From the NCBI GenBank assembly GCA_963920705.1, contig OY987236.1:13592886-13656885 (forward strand): a DNA stretch of 64,000 nucleotides. Reading direction: 5' to 3'. Below the pieces are notes generated by a model, which saw nothing but the letters and a program-made list of their open reading frames with translations, did no database searches and was not told the origin of the DNA. Every line of letters starts with the position of its first letter. Position 1 is the stretch's first letter. Made by a program: the position numbers and the translations under genes. This document shows positions 11,750 through 23,414 of the stretch, piece by piece. This stretch comes from Odiellus spinosus. Its lineage: Eukaryota > Arthropoda > Arachnida > Opiliones > Phalangiidae.

Positions 11750-12500
11750 TGATTGAACAGGTTGCAGCCTGGCTCGATTCGGGCCTTGTCAAATTGATCT
11801 CGCGCTAAGTTCGCGAATTTAATTACGAGAAATTGGCTTTCTCAATTAGGAAAAAAATCAATTTTAGTCAAAAATTGTTCAAATTGGAAAACTACCACTG
11901 AATTCGTGAAAATAGACCAAAGAAATTCACACGAATTCAATAAAAGTGAAAATATCTTTGGCCACTTCTGTTGAATTCATGGTATTTAATTTGATCTAAT
12001 TGGTAGAATTCAGATGGAATTTTTCAATTTGGACCCTCATTGGGAAAAGTGATTTATTTCGATATTTTATAGGAGTACATTGAAAATAAAAGTAAAACCA
12101 ACGTCATGCGTATGTAAAAACAGCCTAGCGAATTTTTATCAATTTCTAAAAATTATATGAATTTGCGAGATCAATTTAGCTGCGTTCATACTAGGCCTTG
12201 GAATAGATTTAAACAGTTTCAAAACGTTTCGCTAGAGTCTTGTGAACGGAAAACCGTCTTTTCTCAAATCGATTTGGTTCGATTTCTCGAAACTGCTTCG
12301 GGAACCAGTTTCATACCGATTTGGTTTCAACAACCGATAGATGAAGCTACAATAAATCGATTTTTAACGATAATGCGTGAACACGTGACACTTAAAACGA
12401 TTCCCGACGATTTCAATATCTAATTTTATCGATTTAAGTCGATTATGAAATGCTAGTGTGACCGTAGCTTTATACAAGGCCCAAATCGAGACAGGTTACG
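11750..12500. mobile_element. Family I element, split by a family A insertion
   Basis: Left arm GATTCGGGCCTTGTCAAATT is answered at the right, after removing the family A copy, by an AATTT...ACAAGGCCCAAATCGAGA arm. The interior has a GTAAAACCAACGTCATGCGT block shared with 23500 and 62170. Confidence 0.75.
12178..12469 (+). mobile_element. Family A MITE, inserted in family I right terminus
   Basis: Nearly complete 292-bp copy from AGCTGCGTTCATACTAGG to CTAGTGTGACCGTAGCT. It splits a family I element: GATCAATTT on the left continues as ATACAAGGCCC on the right. Flanking trinucleotides are TTT and TTA. Confidence 0.9.
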
Positions 12501-13014
12501 TGTCTACTTTAAAGGGAAATAAATTGGAATGATTCTGTTTACGAGCTGAGGTTCGAAACTGATTGCGACTAGACGCTTTAAATCCGATGTAATCCTTGAC
12601 CTACAGGCTACCGGCGCTTCGAAAACCAAATTATTACTTCTTTTTGGTCAAATCCTGTTTACGTCGCGAAAAATAATAGAATTTGTCTTCCCTTCTATTC
12701 AATTAATTACACCTAGGTTTTTTTGGTTTCTATTTTTTTTTTCTTAGTGTTCAAGAGAAGTTTACACCAATTATTTTCTTTTTCCATAATCAATCCGTCT
12801 CAGGTTTTCACCTCTTACACAGTTTCAAAGAGTATATGAGATAGTTCGTTATTATATTCAATAATGCGCGAAAACTTGCGAAAAACTTTAACGAGTAAAG
12901 CAATTTATTCATAATATCACAAGGGACTCGCGGTAAGCGTAAAGTGATTTAAATTCAAGTAATACTAGACACCGAAAACTAGTTATTTCTAATCGATTTA
13001 CACTCTTAAAATAT

Positions 13015-13298
13015 AGCTACGGTCACACTAGCATTTCTTAATCGATTTGAAACGGTTAAATAAAACCGATAAATTGCCAGGAATCGTTTTAAGCGTCATG
13101 CGTTCACACAGTATCTTTATCAATTGTAGATTCGTCTATCGTTTGTTGAAACCAAATCGGTATGAAACTGGTTTTCGAAGCAGTTTCAAGAAATTGAATC
13201 GAACCGATTCGAGAAAAGACGGTTTCCAGTTCACACGACTCTAGCAAAACAATTTGAAATGGTTTAAATCGATTCCAAGGGCTAATATGAACGCGGCT
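13015..13298 (-). mobile_element. Family A MITE with TAT duplication
   Basis: Begins AGCTACGGTCACACTAGC and ends with the complement of AGCC(G)CGTTCATA. Flanked by TAT on both sides, a 3-bp target duplication. Open frames here are chance readings. Confidence 0.9.
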
Positions 13299-13960
13299 TA
13301 TGAGTAGAAACATTTAAATTCAAAATTAGGCTAGAAGAAATTTTAGATTTATTTTATAAGGACTCAATTGCGAATGCCAATGAGAGTTCGTCTGTGAAAT
13401 GGCGCATAAATTAAGTCATGCGCTTCATTTTAAACGTCCATGAAGCCTAACAAGGCCCAATTTAATTATTTTACGGTTTAGAGATAAGAGATTATGTTTT
13501 TTACGATGTTTAACAAAGAAAGAACTGGAAGAAAGTAATAAAAGATATTTCAATAATTTTAAAGACCGTCATTTTTGACGTTTAAAAGCTAGTTATTTTA
13601 TAATTAGCTTGTTTTAGGCAATCACTGAAGTTAATTTTACGGTGCCAAGGCTTAAGATATTTCGCCCGAGTATTTATTGTCTAGTAAAGATTTTAAGACG
13701 AAAAAACATAAATTTGAAGCGGTTTTTTTTTAGCGTTTCTTGAGAAATTCTATCCGCAAAGAGAATCGCCTAGTGGGAATCCAAGTGTAACTCCCTTTCT
13801 TTACCTCTCCTTTCATTTGTAGAGAGCGCTCCAAATATTTCCCTAACAACCTATACTCTTCTCGCCTTGCATTTAACTAAGCCTAAGAGCTTAGGTGCTT
13901 ACTGGCACCAGATGCGGTAACTTTGGAGGGATTTTATATAAAATATTTTTCTTGTGAATC

Positions 13961-14335
13961 TTGGATTTCTTCAAAGTAGTTTTGCCTTTTATTATTATTC
14001 TCGTATTCGTGAACTACAAATTTTGGAAGGCTGCTGGTTTAGAGATCTTTAACGGGTATATTACCAGAGTAATTTCCCGATTTAAAACTCTAGGTTTAGT
14101 TAATTTGGTCTCTTTCGTGAAAGTACTTAAACGAGAAGTTTTTCCCATTTTCCAACACATTTTAAATCAACAAGCGGAAAAAATTGTAAAGCCTACATTT
14201 AATTTTCGCGCGTTCTGGCACGTGATAAGGAGCTTTCGCGCCGTCTTTTTCCTAAAAGTACTTATTCCAGTTATTCCAAAAGATCCTGCATTTCCTATGA
14301 AAATTACCTTTAATTACGTTCCAGAAATAAACTAC
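13961..14335 (-). repeat. Family J-related repeat upstream of a family A insertion
   Basis: Shares GCGCGTTCTGGCACGTGATA, AAAAGTACTTATTCCAG and CCAGAAATAAACTAC with other J copies. The long plus-strand frame across it (13961-14554) begins at TTG and runs into the family A insertion, so it is not a gene. Confidence 0.65.
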
Positions 14336-14813
14336 AGCCGCGTTCATACTAGGCCTTGGAATCGATTTAAAACGTTTCGTTTCGCTGGAGTCGTGAACAG
14401 GAAAACCGTCTTTTCTCGAATCGATTTGATTCGGTTTCTTGAAATTGCTTCGGGAACCAGTTTCATACCGATTCGGTTTCAACAACCAATAAGCTACGTT
14501 CACACTGCAGACTTTGAAAATGTTTTTAACCGTTTTGGAAAGGTCATATTATAAAATTTTATAGGGTAACCCGTGTAGATCTTTGATCAAGAAACAAAGT
14601 TAATATCTTAAAAAGTCGATTTGAGCATTCAAAACGGTTTGAAAACGGTTCCAAAGTGTCAATTGTGAACGTAGCTCTAGATGAAGCTACAATAAATCGA
14701 TTTATAAAGATAATGCGTGAGCACATTACGCTTAAAACGATTCCTGGCGATTTGAATATCTGTTTGATTTTGCCGTTTCAAGTCAATTAAGAAATGCTAG
14801 TGTAACCGTAGCT
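14336..14813 (+). mobile_element. Family A MITE with nested family B insertion
   Basis: Flanked by TAC on both sides. The empty site exists at 60451-60476 in another family J copy (CCAGAAATAAACTAC followed by GTCATATATCG), which directly proves the 3-bp duplication. A 185-bp family B element (14492-14676) interrupts it after CAACAACCAATA. Confidence 0.95.
14492..14676. mobile_element. Family B MITE nested in family A
   Basis: Termini AGCTACGTTCACACT and a near-perfect complement (ATTGTGAACGTAGCT). Subterminal blocks are ACTTTGAAAATGTTTTTAA and its complement. The TIR resembles that of family A, so the same transposase may have moved both. Half copies occur near 25391-25460 and 33617-33733. 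Confidence 0.85.
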
Positions 14814-14816
14814 TAC

Positions 14817-15884
14817 GTCATATATCGGTAAAAATAAATGACCTATTAGTTTTAGAAATTTCAATTTGGAATTTTCAAAACTTAATTTTAATAATGTGAT
14901 AAGACAAAAATAGAATCTATAGGAATTCGAGAAAAAAAAAAAAAAAAATCAACCAAAAGAAGTAAACTTTTATAATTTTTAATACTCTATAAAAAAGCTA
15001 AATAAACCCTTGAAAACATTATGAGCACATCTTCTCTGGCTACTAATTACAGAAGCAAATGTGGTTAAGGAAGGATACATTACGAGGAAAATATTTCAAA
15101 AACGTATCTCAATATCTTGATTGATTGACTATTTTTGTTGAAAGAGTAAAAACTCTATATACAATGTTTTAGGTTTAAAAACCATTCAAATATTTGTTTG
15201 TTAAAAGCTTCTTCCTTTTGGATATAAACTCAAGCCTGATCAAGAACATATACTTCATCAGAGGTTATATAAGATATATTTTAGTAGTACGGCTATGTAA
15301 AGTAAATCAGTCGAGTGTGTGGATTTATTTAGTGACTGTATGTCTGACCTTCGCGTTCAATATACTCAATTGAATAAGCTTTGACTGGACAAAATTTTCA
15401 TTGTAAAAATAGGTTTTTGCTATTGGAATTTAGGTTCTTTCTAAGAGTGTAAGATAGGTTATATACTTTGAAAAAGTTAAAATCGGCTTATCGGCTAGCC
15501 GCTTCATATATGCCTTTTAAAAATAAACTCTTTCGAAGGTTATACAGTTAGTTTTCCTCTATATATAAACCCAATTTCTACGAAGACGGCTTCGAGTGGC
15601 TTGTTGTCATTACGGCTTTCACGCAAAGGTATAAATTTTAATTCCTTTTACCAGAAACTTTTAGTTGACGAGAAATCACTCCTAACAAGAAATAATTCGC
15701 GAAACCCAAGAACGTATACAAAGGGCTTATATTTCCATGATTTTGGCACAATGAAAATTCGTCATTTTTGACGGGTAATACCTTGGCCTAGTATATAAGC
15801 AAGGGAAAAAATAGAAATTGATTAGAAATATAATTTAGAAATTTAATTTTAAAATTTTGTACGAAACGTGTTTTCGCGGACCGA
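14817..15884. other. AT-rich DNA, no feature recognised
   Basis: Contains an A-run near 14933-14948 but no termini, array or coding-like exon. Confidence 0.45.
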
Positions 15885-15894
15885 TTTAAACAGT

Positions 15895-16291
15895 CAGAGG
15901 GTGAAGAGGAAAATCATATCATTTTTATCTATTCTTCTACTTATTGTTTGTCCCATCCGCATATAGTTAATCATTCGGGAAATAGATCCAGATTTAACTG
16001 TTCTTTTAAATTGACCCCCTCCAACCAATCGCGTAACGCCTTGCCTTCCAGCAAATAAAATACTCGTGTTACGCGCTATGTCGAGCGCAATTATTGTGCT
16101 AGATGTGACAAACGTGGCGCGCAACATAACGCGATTGGTTGGAGGGATCAATTTAAAAGAACAGTGAAATCTGTATCTATTTATATTTGCAAAATCATTG
16201 GAATATATTTCCCTACAGTTTAACTACGCGGATAGGTCTTATAAATAGAAAAATCGATAAAAAATCACTTAATTTTCCTCTTCACCCTCCC
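15895..16291. mobile_element. Long-armed foldback element E1, possibly MULE-like
   Basis: Almost the whole element is an inverted repeat. The outer arm is AGGGTGAAGAGGAAAATCA; the inner arms are GATTTAACTGTTCTTTTAAA and CCTCCAACCAATCGCGTAAC. The 10-bp direct repeat TTTAAACAGT occurs at 15885-15894 and 16292-16301. Long arms with a 9-10-bp duplication suit Mutator-like foldbacks. The frame at 15894-16151 is spurious. Confidence 0.75.
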
Positions 16292-16301
16292 TTTAAACAG
16301 T

Positions 16302-17745
16302 TGGAGGATACCTGATAGCCCTTTCCAACCAATAACCAGTAAGGTTAGACAGATTAACGCCAAAGTATATTAGCGCGACCTGTACCTTTAATTAACCCTC
16401 ACCTTATTGCCTTATTTCTCATTTAATGTAAGTGACCATAACGGTCATTGCCTTTTTTTTTATTTTGCTAACAGTCGCAGCGGGGCTGCTACTTGTTTTT
16501 CCCCGTGAAACCTATTTTTTTCTTCTCTTCCAGCTAGGATCTGGTCTTCAAATTACATCATTTATATTTCTATACGTTATACTGACTTAGAGATAATGAA
16601 CCGAAAGGCACGAAGAAAAGGATACGAGTGAAGATGTTAAATCGCTCGTATAACTCTTTATCCCATAGCCTATAGCTTAGCTCTTATTACCTTTAAGCCA
16701 GTGAACGGTGATAAAATCCAGGCGAGTTTCCTCGTATTACTAGCAAAAGGTGTCTGAGTTAAACGGTACAACTTTCCCAGGGGAAAATTTAGTAAGGTAC
16801 ATTAAACTCTAGCTAGCATTCCCCAAAGACTGTGCAATCTGGCTGCCAATACCTTAAAGACCATACGAAACGTATAAACCTTTTAAGATTTTCAAGAGGA
16901 GTTGGAAATTATTTCTATTCTTACGAGGTTTAACGCTCTGTTCCGTATTGAACAGATATCTTATCAGTTTAGCCACTTCTCGAATTTTTGATATTTTTAT
17001 TTTTAATTTAAAATTAAGAAATATTCAATCGGGTTTTTAACCAATATTAATATTTATTTTTAGTACAAGATTTTAAGTTTGATATCTCGTGGTTTAAGTT
17101 GAGACTATTATGTTTAAAGTTGAGACTATTATGGTTGAATATTGAGGCTATGTTATGGTTGAAAGTAGAGGCTATGTTATGGTACAAAAGATATTATCGA
17201 CTGAGCCAAATATAATAAGTAAAGGCTGCATGTGGCCTTTAATGTTAACTGAGAAAAACCAGCGGTACGGTTCAGCTATCATTTATTTTCCGTTCCCTTC
17301 AAAGTTTCGGAACGATTATGTAGTTTTAACCCGCGTTATATATATATTACTTAGACTGTTTGCCCAGGGCGCACGGTCTGAGCTTCATTTTGAGATAGTC
17401 TAACGTTTTGCTCTTTATTTTTATGGTCTTTCCGCAAACCCATCTCTCTCTGCGAATTCATATCAGAGATTCCAATCTAGATTCAGACCTACACTCACGT
17501 CGGAGTTGAGTACGTTTATTTAAAATGAGAATGGTTTCGGGAAGTTTTTCTGTTTTGCGATTTCCCTGCTATTAGATACGACATTGGGAGCCCCTAACTA
17601 AAATCAAAGTGAGCCAATAGAGAGATTTAATAACAAGAGTAGATCTAGGTTTTATAGAATCACAATTTTGTACGAGTAAGGCACCAATATCTTCCACTGT
17701 CATTGCTCCACTTCCACTCCTTCGGTCGCCATGTGTATACCAGGC
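16302..17745. other. Unassigned DNA with a short degenerate repeat
   Basis: A GTTGAGACTATTATG / GTTGAGGCTATGTTATGGTT degenerate tandem of about 30 bp lies at 17095-17185. Otherwise nothing was recognised. Confidence 0.45.
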
Positions 17746-18035
17746 TTAAAGGGAGAATGCAACCTAACGACAAGTGATTTTTAATCAATTCCTTATCGTT
17801 TAAATATGCCTAATCCACCAGTAAAAATAATTAGAAACAAATATTAAACGAACTAAATTATCCGGAAAATTAGCTTAGCTGGATTCATGGAGATCCACAT
17901 TTCCTCGCGTACAAGGTCTAGCGACCAATCGAATGTTATTGGAAGTCTCGTGGAGATCTCGCCTTAACGACGGGCCTCTGATCATTGGTCGCTAGCCCTT
18001 ATACGCGAGGAAATCAGGATCCCCACGATGTAAGC
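17746..18035. mobile_element. Family D element, right end truncated
   Basis: Begins TTAAAGGGAGAATGCAACCT, the cleanest left terminus in the window, then CCTAATCCACCAGTAA and the palindromic core with CTTAGCTGGATTCATGGAG. The right arm stops after ATCAGGATCCCCACGATG. Confidence 0.82.
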
Positions 18036-18663
18036 CCTTCTGTCGTTGATTACAAGAAGTAATCTGCTTAATGACGACGCCATAAGCTTCAATACTCTGG
18101 TTTTTACTACAGCTACAATAACCCTAAACTAACTGAAAACTTATCTAAAATGTTAAAGAACGTCTTATTAATCACTATTTCTTCAAACTATATTTAATAT
18201 TTTATAGGTGGTTTACGCGTTATTATATTTTAAGGTATTAAGTTTTGTTTTTAATCTACGATGTTTGGAAACCTAATGTGTAGTTCCCACGCTACATAAA
18301 AATAGACGTCAGATAGTTTTTAAAAACGTCAGGTTTAAAAAAAGAGTCAATGGCCGACCCGGGCGATATTCTCGAATTGCGTGTGATGCGACCATTTAAG
18401 AACTATACTCTAGAATGAATACCTTGCATTATCTACTATTATTTTCAAAATTGTGGGTCATCAAAGTAGTCAATTTTGAGACGAAACTTATTGTTTTTTT
18501 TATATTAGTTTAGGCCCGAATAGAAGCGGATTATTCCTTATGAAGGTTTCTATGTTTTAACTCATTATTGTTTTTTTATGTTATAATCAACATTAAACAA
18601 ATTTTAACCCATAAAACATTCAAGAATTGTCGCTAAATTGGCAGAATGACTGTATATCTAATA

Positions 18664-18790
18664 CAGGGTTGCCACAGGTCAGGAAAAAAAGGGAAAGTCA
18701 GGGAATTTGAATATTAACCAAAAAAGTCAGGGAAAAGTAAGGAAATTTAAAGATTTTTCAAGAAGCCAGGGAATTACAATCATTATCTGC
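18664..18790 (+). mobile_element. Family F left-end fragment
   Basis: Starts CAGGGTTGCCACAGG after CTAATA, followed by three degenerate GTCAGGGAA units, then stops. Confidence 0.75.
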
Positions 18791-19071
18791 AGAAAAGATT
18801 TGAAGCTGACCGTAGAAATTGTATAGATTAGAGCAAAGATATGCAAAACGTTTAACGAACGCCCAACAATATATAGTCGCGTAGTTGAAATTTTAAATTT
18901 ATCGCGTTAATCCGAACTGATCTGAACCTGTAAGTACCACTGCATTTTGTTTCCAACTTTTTCAAGGAATGAGTGATGAGACATTTTTCTATGCAAGGAG
19001 TGGTTGATATGAATGTAATTTATTTAAAAGGGTGGGCCATGTTATTTCTTGGAATGGGTGTTGTGACTTTA

Positions 19072-20183
19072 ATGGGTTCTGTGAAATTTAAGGATGGGTT
19101 CTGTGAAATTTCAGGATGGGTTCTGTGAAATTTCAGGGTGGGTTCTGTGAAATTTCAGGGTGGGTTCTGTGAAATTTCAGGGTGGGTTCTGTGAAATTTC
19201 AGGGTGGGTTCTGTGAAATTTCAGGGTGGGTTCTGTGAAATTTCAGGGTGGGTTCTGTGAAATTTCAGGGTGGGTTCTGTGAAATTTCAGGGTGGGTTCT
19301 GTGAAATTTCAGGGTGGGTTCTGTGAAATTTCAGGGTGGGTTCTGTGAAATTTCAGGGTGGGTTCTGTGAAATTTCAGGGTGGGTTCTGTGAAATTTCAG
19401 GGTGGGTTCTGTGAAATTTCAGGGTGGGTTCTGTGAAATTTCAGGGTGGGTTCTGTGAAATTTCAGGGTGGGTTCTGTGAAATTTCAGGGTGGGTTCTGT
19501 GAAATTTCAGGGTGGGTTCTGTGAAATTTCAGGGTGGGTTCTGTGAAATTTCAGGGTGGGTTCTGTGAAATTTCAGGGTGGGTTCTGTGAAATTTCAGGG
19601 TGGGTTCTGTGAAATTTCAGGGTGGGTTCTGTGAAATTTCAGGGTGGGTTCTGTGAAATTTCAGGGTGGGTTCTGTGAAATTTCAGGGTGGGTTCTGTGA
19701 AATTTCAGGGTGGGTTCTGTGAAATTTCAGGGTGGGTTCTGTGAAATTTCAGGGTGGGTTCTGTGAAATTTCAGGGTGGGTTCTGTGAAATTTCAGGGTG
19801 GGTTCTGTGAAATTTCAGGGTGGGTTCTGTGAAATTTCAGGGTGGGTTCTGTGAAATTTCAGGGTGGGTTCTGTGAAATTTCAGGGTGGGTTCTGTGAAA
19901 TTTCAGGGTGGGTTCTGTGAAATTTCAGGGTGGGTTCTGTGAAATTTCAGGGTGGGTTCTGTGAAATTTCAGGGTGGGTTCTGTGAAATTTCAGGGTGGG
20001 TTCTGTGAAATTTCAGGGTGGGTTCTGTGAAATTTCAGGGTGGGTTCTGTGAAATTTCAGGGTGGGTTCTGTGAAATTTCAGGATGGGTTCTGTGAAATT
20101 TCAGGATGGGTTCTGTGAAATTTCAGGATGGGTTCTGTGAAATTTCAGGATGGGTTCTGTGAAATTTCAGGATGGGTTCTGTG
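19072..20183 (+). repeat. Minisatellite T2, 22-bp unit, about 50 copies
   Basis: The unit is GGTTCTGTGAAATTTCAGGG plus TG. Over 40 consecutive units appear identical. The first two and last five carry GGATG instead of GGGTG, so variants sit at the edges. A family F fragment precedes it and a family K fragment follows. Confidence 0.97.
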
Positions 20184-20235
20184 GAAACCAAACTTTTAGG
20201 TTTAAATTTTATTTATTATTTTTGGAGAAAATAGA

Positions 20236-20397
20236 TTTTTTAAATTGTTCTTATCCGAACGAATAACTCGGATAATATTCTAGGACAAGTTGCCATTTTA
20301 GGATAAAGTAGATAAAAGTATTATTTTGTAATTTTATCTTTGGATAAGTTAACTGATTTGATAAATAGTCTATTTTTCACCAATTCCCAGCTCTAAC
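20236..20397 (-). mobile_element. Family K element, fragment
   Basis: Shares the ACTCGGATAATATTCTA and GATAAGTTAACTGATTTGA blocks and ends CCCAGCTCTA, which is one family terminus. The other half is missing. It follows the 22-bp minisatellite immediately. Confidence 0.7.
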
Positions 20398-20863
20398 TCT
20401 GTTTGTCAACAATGCGTATTGTAACCATTGAGGGGCTGGAAAAAGGAAATTAACTTTGATGACCTTGGCTGTACATTATGTGGCTTCTTCATGGTCACTG
20501 TACTAGCTCTAATCACGGAGCTTTTCAAACAATAGTAAAATAAGTCTCTTATTTAGGCATCATAAAAATGTGTAGGTCGATCAATAAGAGCAAGAATTCG
20601 TTTTTATTCAATTGCAAAACCGAACCTGTACCTAATATATCTTGTTATATATCTAATGACCCAGGGGACAATAGAAAACGGTAGTTGTACAGAGCGTATA
20701 TAAACAATGCCGCTTTACATGAATGTATAATTGAACCCCAGCTGGCATAGTTATAAAGTCGATTTTTCGACTCCAACCTGTTGTTACCTTTTGCGTTACC
20801 ATAGTAACGAAACTGGAAACTCAATACTTTTTATTACAAGGGTTTCTTTTAGTTTAAAACTCG

Positions 20864-20955
20864 TTAAAGGAAGAATTCAACCTAAAAACAAGTGTTTTTT
20901 TTATTATTATCGATTCCTTATCGATTTAAATAGATCTAATCCACCAGTACATTGC
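20864..20955. mobile_element. Family D left arm
   Basis: TTAAAGGAAGAATTCAACCT to CTAATCCACCAGTAC, followed directly by a family A element. The remainder is absent. Confidence 0.75.
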
Positions 20956-20959
20956 TATA

Positions 20960-21254
20960 AGCCGCGTTCATACTAGGCCTTGTAATCGATTTAAGCCGTT
21001 TGAAAACGATTCGCTGGAGTCGTGTGAACCGAAAACCTCTTTTCTCGAATCGATTTGATTAGATTTCTCGAAACTACTTCCGGAACCAGTTTCATACCGA
21101 TTCGGTTTCAACAACCGATAGATGAAGTTACAATAAATCGATTTATAAAGATAATGTGTGAACGCGAGACATTTAAAACGATTCTTGGTGATTCGAGTAT
21201 CGGTTTGATTTTGGCGTTTTGAATCGATTAAGAAATGATAGTGTGACCGTAGCA
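20960..21254 (+). mobile_element. Family A MITE, inserted in family D arm
   Basis: Complete copy from AGCCGCGTTCATACTAGG to ATAGTGTGACCGTAGCA. It lies right after a family D left arm ending CCACCAGTAC. Confidence 0.88.
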
Positions 21255-21256
21255 TA

Positions 21257-22587
21257 ATAGTCAGAATGGGAAAAAGATAAAAAAAAAAAGATTTTTAATT
21301 AACAATTTAAAAAAATAAAGATTGAAATCAAGTAATCATCTAATTTCACACTTCATTATGCCTTTATGCTAGTTTGTTTGCTTAGTTAAATTAACGTAAC
21401 GATCTACTCCAACGATGGAACATTTTTGGATCAGTTACGGGTTTTGGGCGATAATCTACGGAGCTCAATCATTTTCAAACGCGAAAAACAGTCTTGAAAT
21501 ATTCAAATTTATGGAGAGCTTCGCTTTACTGAAATTTATTGATTTTAAACCGAGCTTTTCGGGGTTGAACGAAAACCGTTAGGGATTGGGGTTCTTGATC
21601 ATTTCAAGTCACTGGAATATTTAATGAGAATTAATGACTTACGTACTATTTAAATTATTCATGACACCGAGTGCGAGAACTAAGAGAGAGAGAGAGAAGC
21701 TATGAATTTTGGTCGGCAATATTATAAGCATCGTTTATTATTTAAAGTGTTGTTCATATTCTATTGAAATATTTTTCTTCAAGGAAACCGGAGAAAACAT
21801 ATCGTATCTATACACCCTTCTTTAAGGAACGAAATTTGAAAGATAATGTTAGGTTTTAAAATAGAAGGCACTTTCATATTAAAGAAATTAATGTGAAGAC
21901 TTTTACGCCGAAGTATAGTGCTTGAAATCGAATAACCATTATCTTCTGTTATATGCAAACGGTCACGTTGTTTTTGTTAGTTCCTGTTTTTGCCACTGTT
22001 TGCCGTTAGAGAACACTAATAAACGCTGTTTTTTATTTATCAGTGCTTTAACTGCACTGCATGGAATGAAGATTTCGAAATATCGTAAGAAATGAATTCT
22101 TTCTATGATCAAAGTGAGCTTAGAAGTTTTAATTAACGATGGGGAAACTTGGGTTCTTGTTATTTACTTGCCTTTGATAGTACTAATATATTTTTGTGGC
22201 TCATCATTTCCATGATAAGTTAAGCCTATTATTAACGAGAGAATAATTTGGTTTCTAGCTATATTTACGTCTCTTGTTTGGGGGGGATTACGAGCCTATT
22301 GGTCTAATTTGGTCGGTAAAAACAATAAAAAGGTTAAAGGCATAATACCAGGGGATGCTCCAGATTGGAATAATAATATATTCCATATTAAAAAAACGAC
22401 AATATGCAGTCTTCGAAATTTTAGGAAACAAATAAAAACCTTGTCAGTACGTTGTTATAAGGCACGTACTGGTTTTGAATAGTATCCTAAACCTTTACGA
22501 AATAGTTCGTATCCATTCGGGTGCGGAGAGAAGAGAGATAGTTTTTCCTCGCAATGGAATTTGCTAAATCGAGCCTTCAGACTCAAG
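21257..22587. other. AT-rich DNA with a GA run and a family L fragment
   Basis: Holds (GA)n at about 21681-21698 and a family L block at 21965-22045. No coding-like sequence. Confidence 0.5.
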
Positions 22588-22848
22588 AGCTACGGTCATA
22601 CAAGCATTTCTTAATTGATTTGAAACGGTAAAATCAAACCGATCTTCATATCGGCAGGGATCGTTTGTGTTCACACTATATCTTTATAGATCGATTTATC
22701 GTAGCTTCATCTATCGGTTGTTGAAAACGAATCGATATGAAACTGGAATCAAATCGATTCGAGAAAAGACGGTTTCCCGTTCACACGACTTTAACGAAAC
22801 GTTTTGAAACGGTTTAAATCGATTCCAAGGCCTAGTATGAACGCGGCT
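22588..22848 (-). mobile_element. Family A MITE with AAG duplication
   Basis: Starts AGCTACGGTCATACAAGC, ends ATGAACGCGGCT. AAG flanks it on both sides (22585-22587 and 22849-22851). A short internal deletion removes part of the middle. Confidence 0.9.
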
Positions 22849-23414
22849 AAGATAATCCCTGTGAAAGATCACCTGATCGATATGGATTTTTATTGGCTGG
22901 ATATATCACGTGTCTTTTTTACAACTGGAGGCAGAACGGCCGATCTAGTTCTAGACATTTTGTTCTTTTATTGGTTTTTGTTGAATTATGTTTTTCCCAG
23001 AGGACGTGGTTCATTTCTTTTAGTAGAATGAGAGTTATAGTTTCAATTACAACTCCTTTATAGCAAAGTTCCATTTGAATAGGCAATTTATATCCCAATA
23101 TACTCGCATCATTAATGATACGACCCCGATTTCTACGCTTGGTTACAAACTTCAATGGAAAATTGACTTGGACCTTTTCTTCCGAGCTTCCTTCCTTGTT
23201 ATTCCTTTACTGACTTGATCAATAAATGAAAGAGGGAATCTACCTACTATATTCGTGCTTAAATCCAAGATTGTCAAATATAAATGTTTATTGCTTTGCT
23301 TTTAATTCTATTCGAGCCACTACACCAAACATTGCGTCCTTTCAAGTTTGATAGGGCTTGACATAAAATTTCAGTTTCTATGATCCGCCCATTGTTTGCC
23401 TTTATTTTTTATAT

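Noticed and set aside
13961-14554. 197-codon plus-strand frame
   Set aside because: It starts at TTG, crosses a family J repeat and continues into a family A MITE and a nested family B element. It is a composite of repeats, not a gene.
19072-20183. CRISPR array
   Set aside because: Direct repeats follow each other without unique spacers and the setting is eukaryotic. It is a minisatellite.
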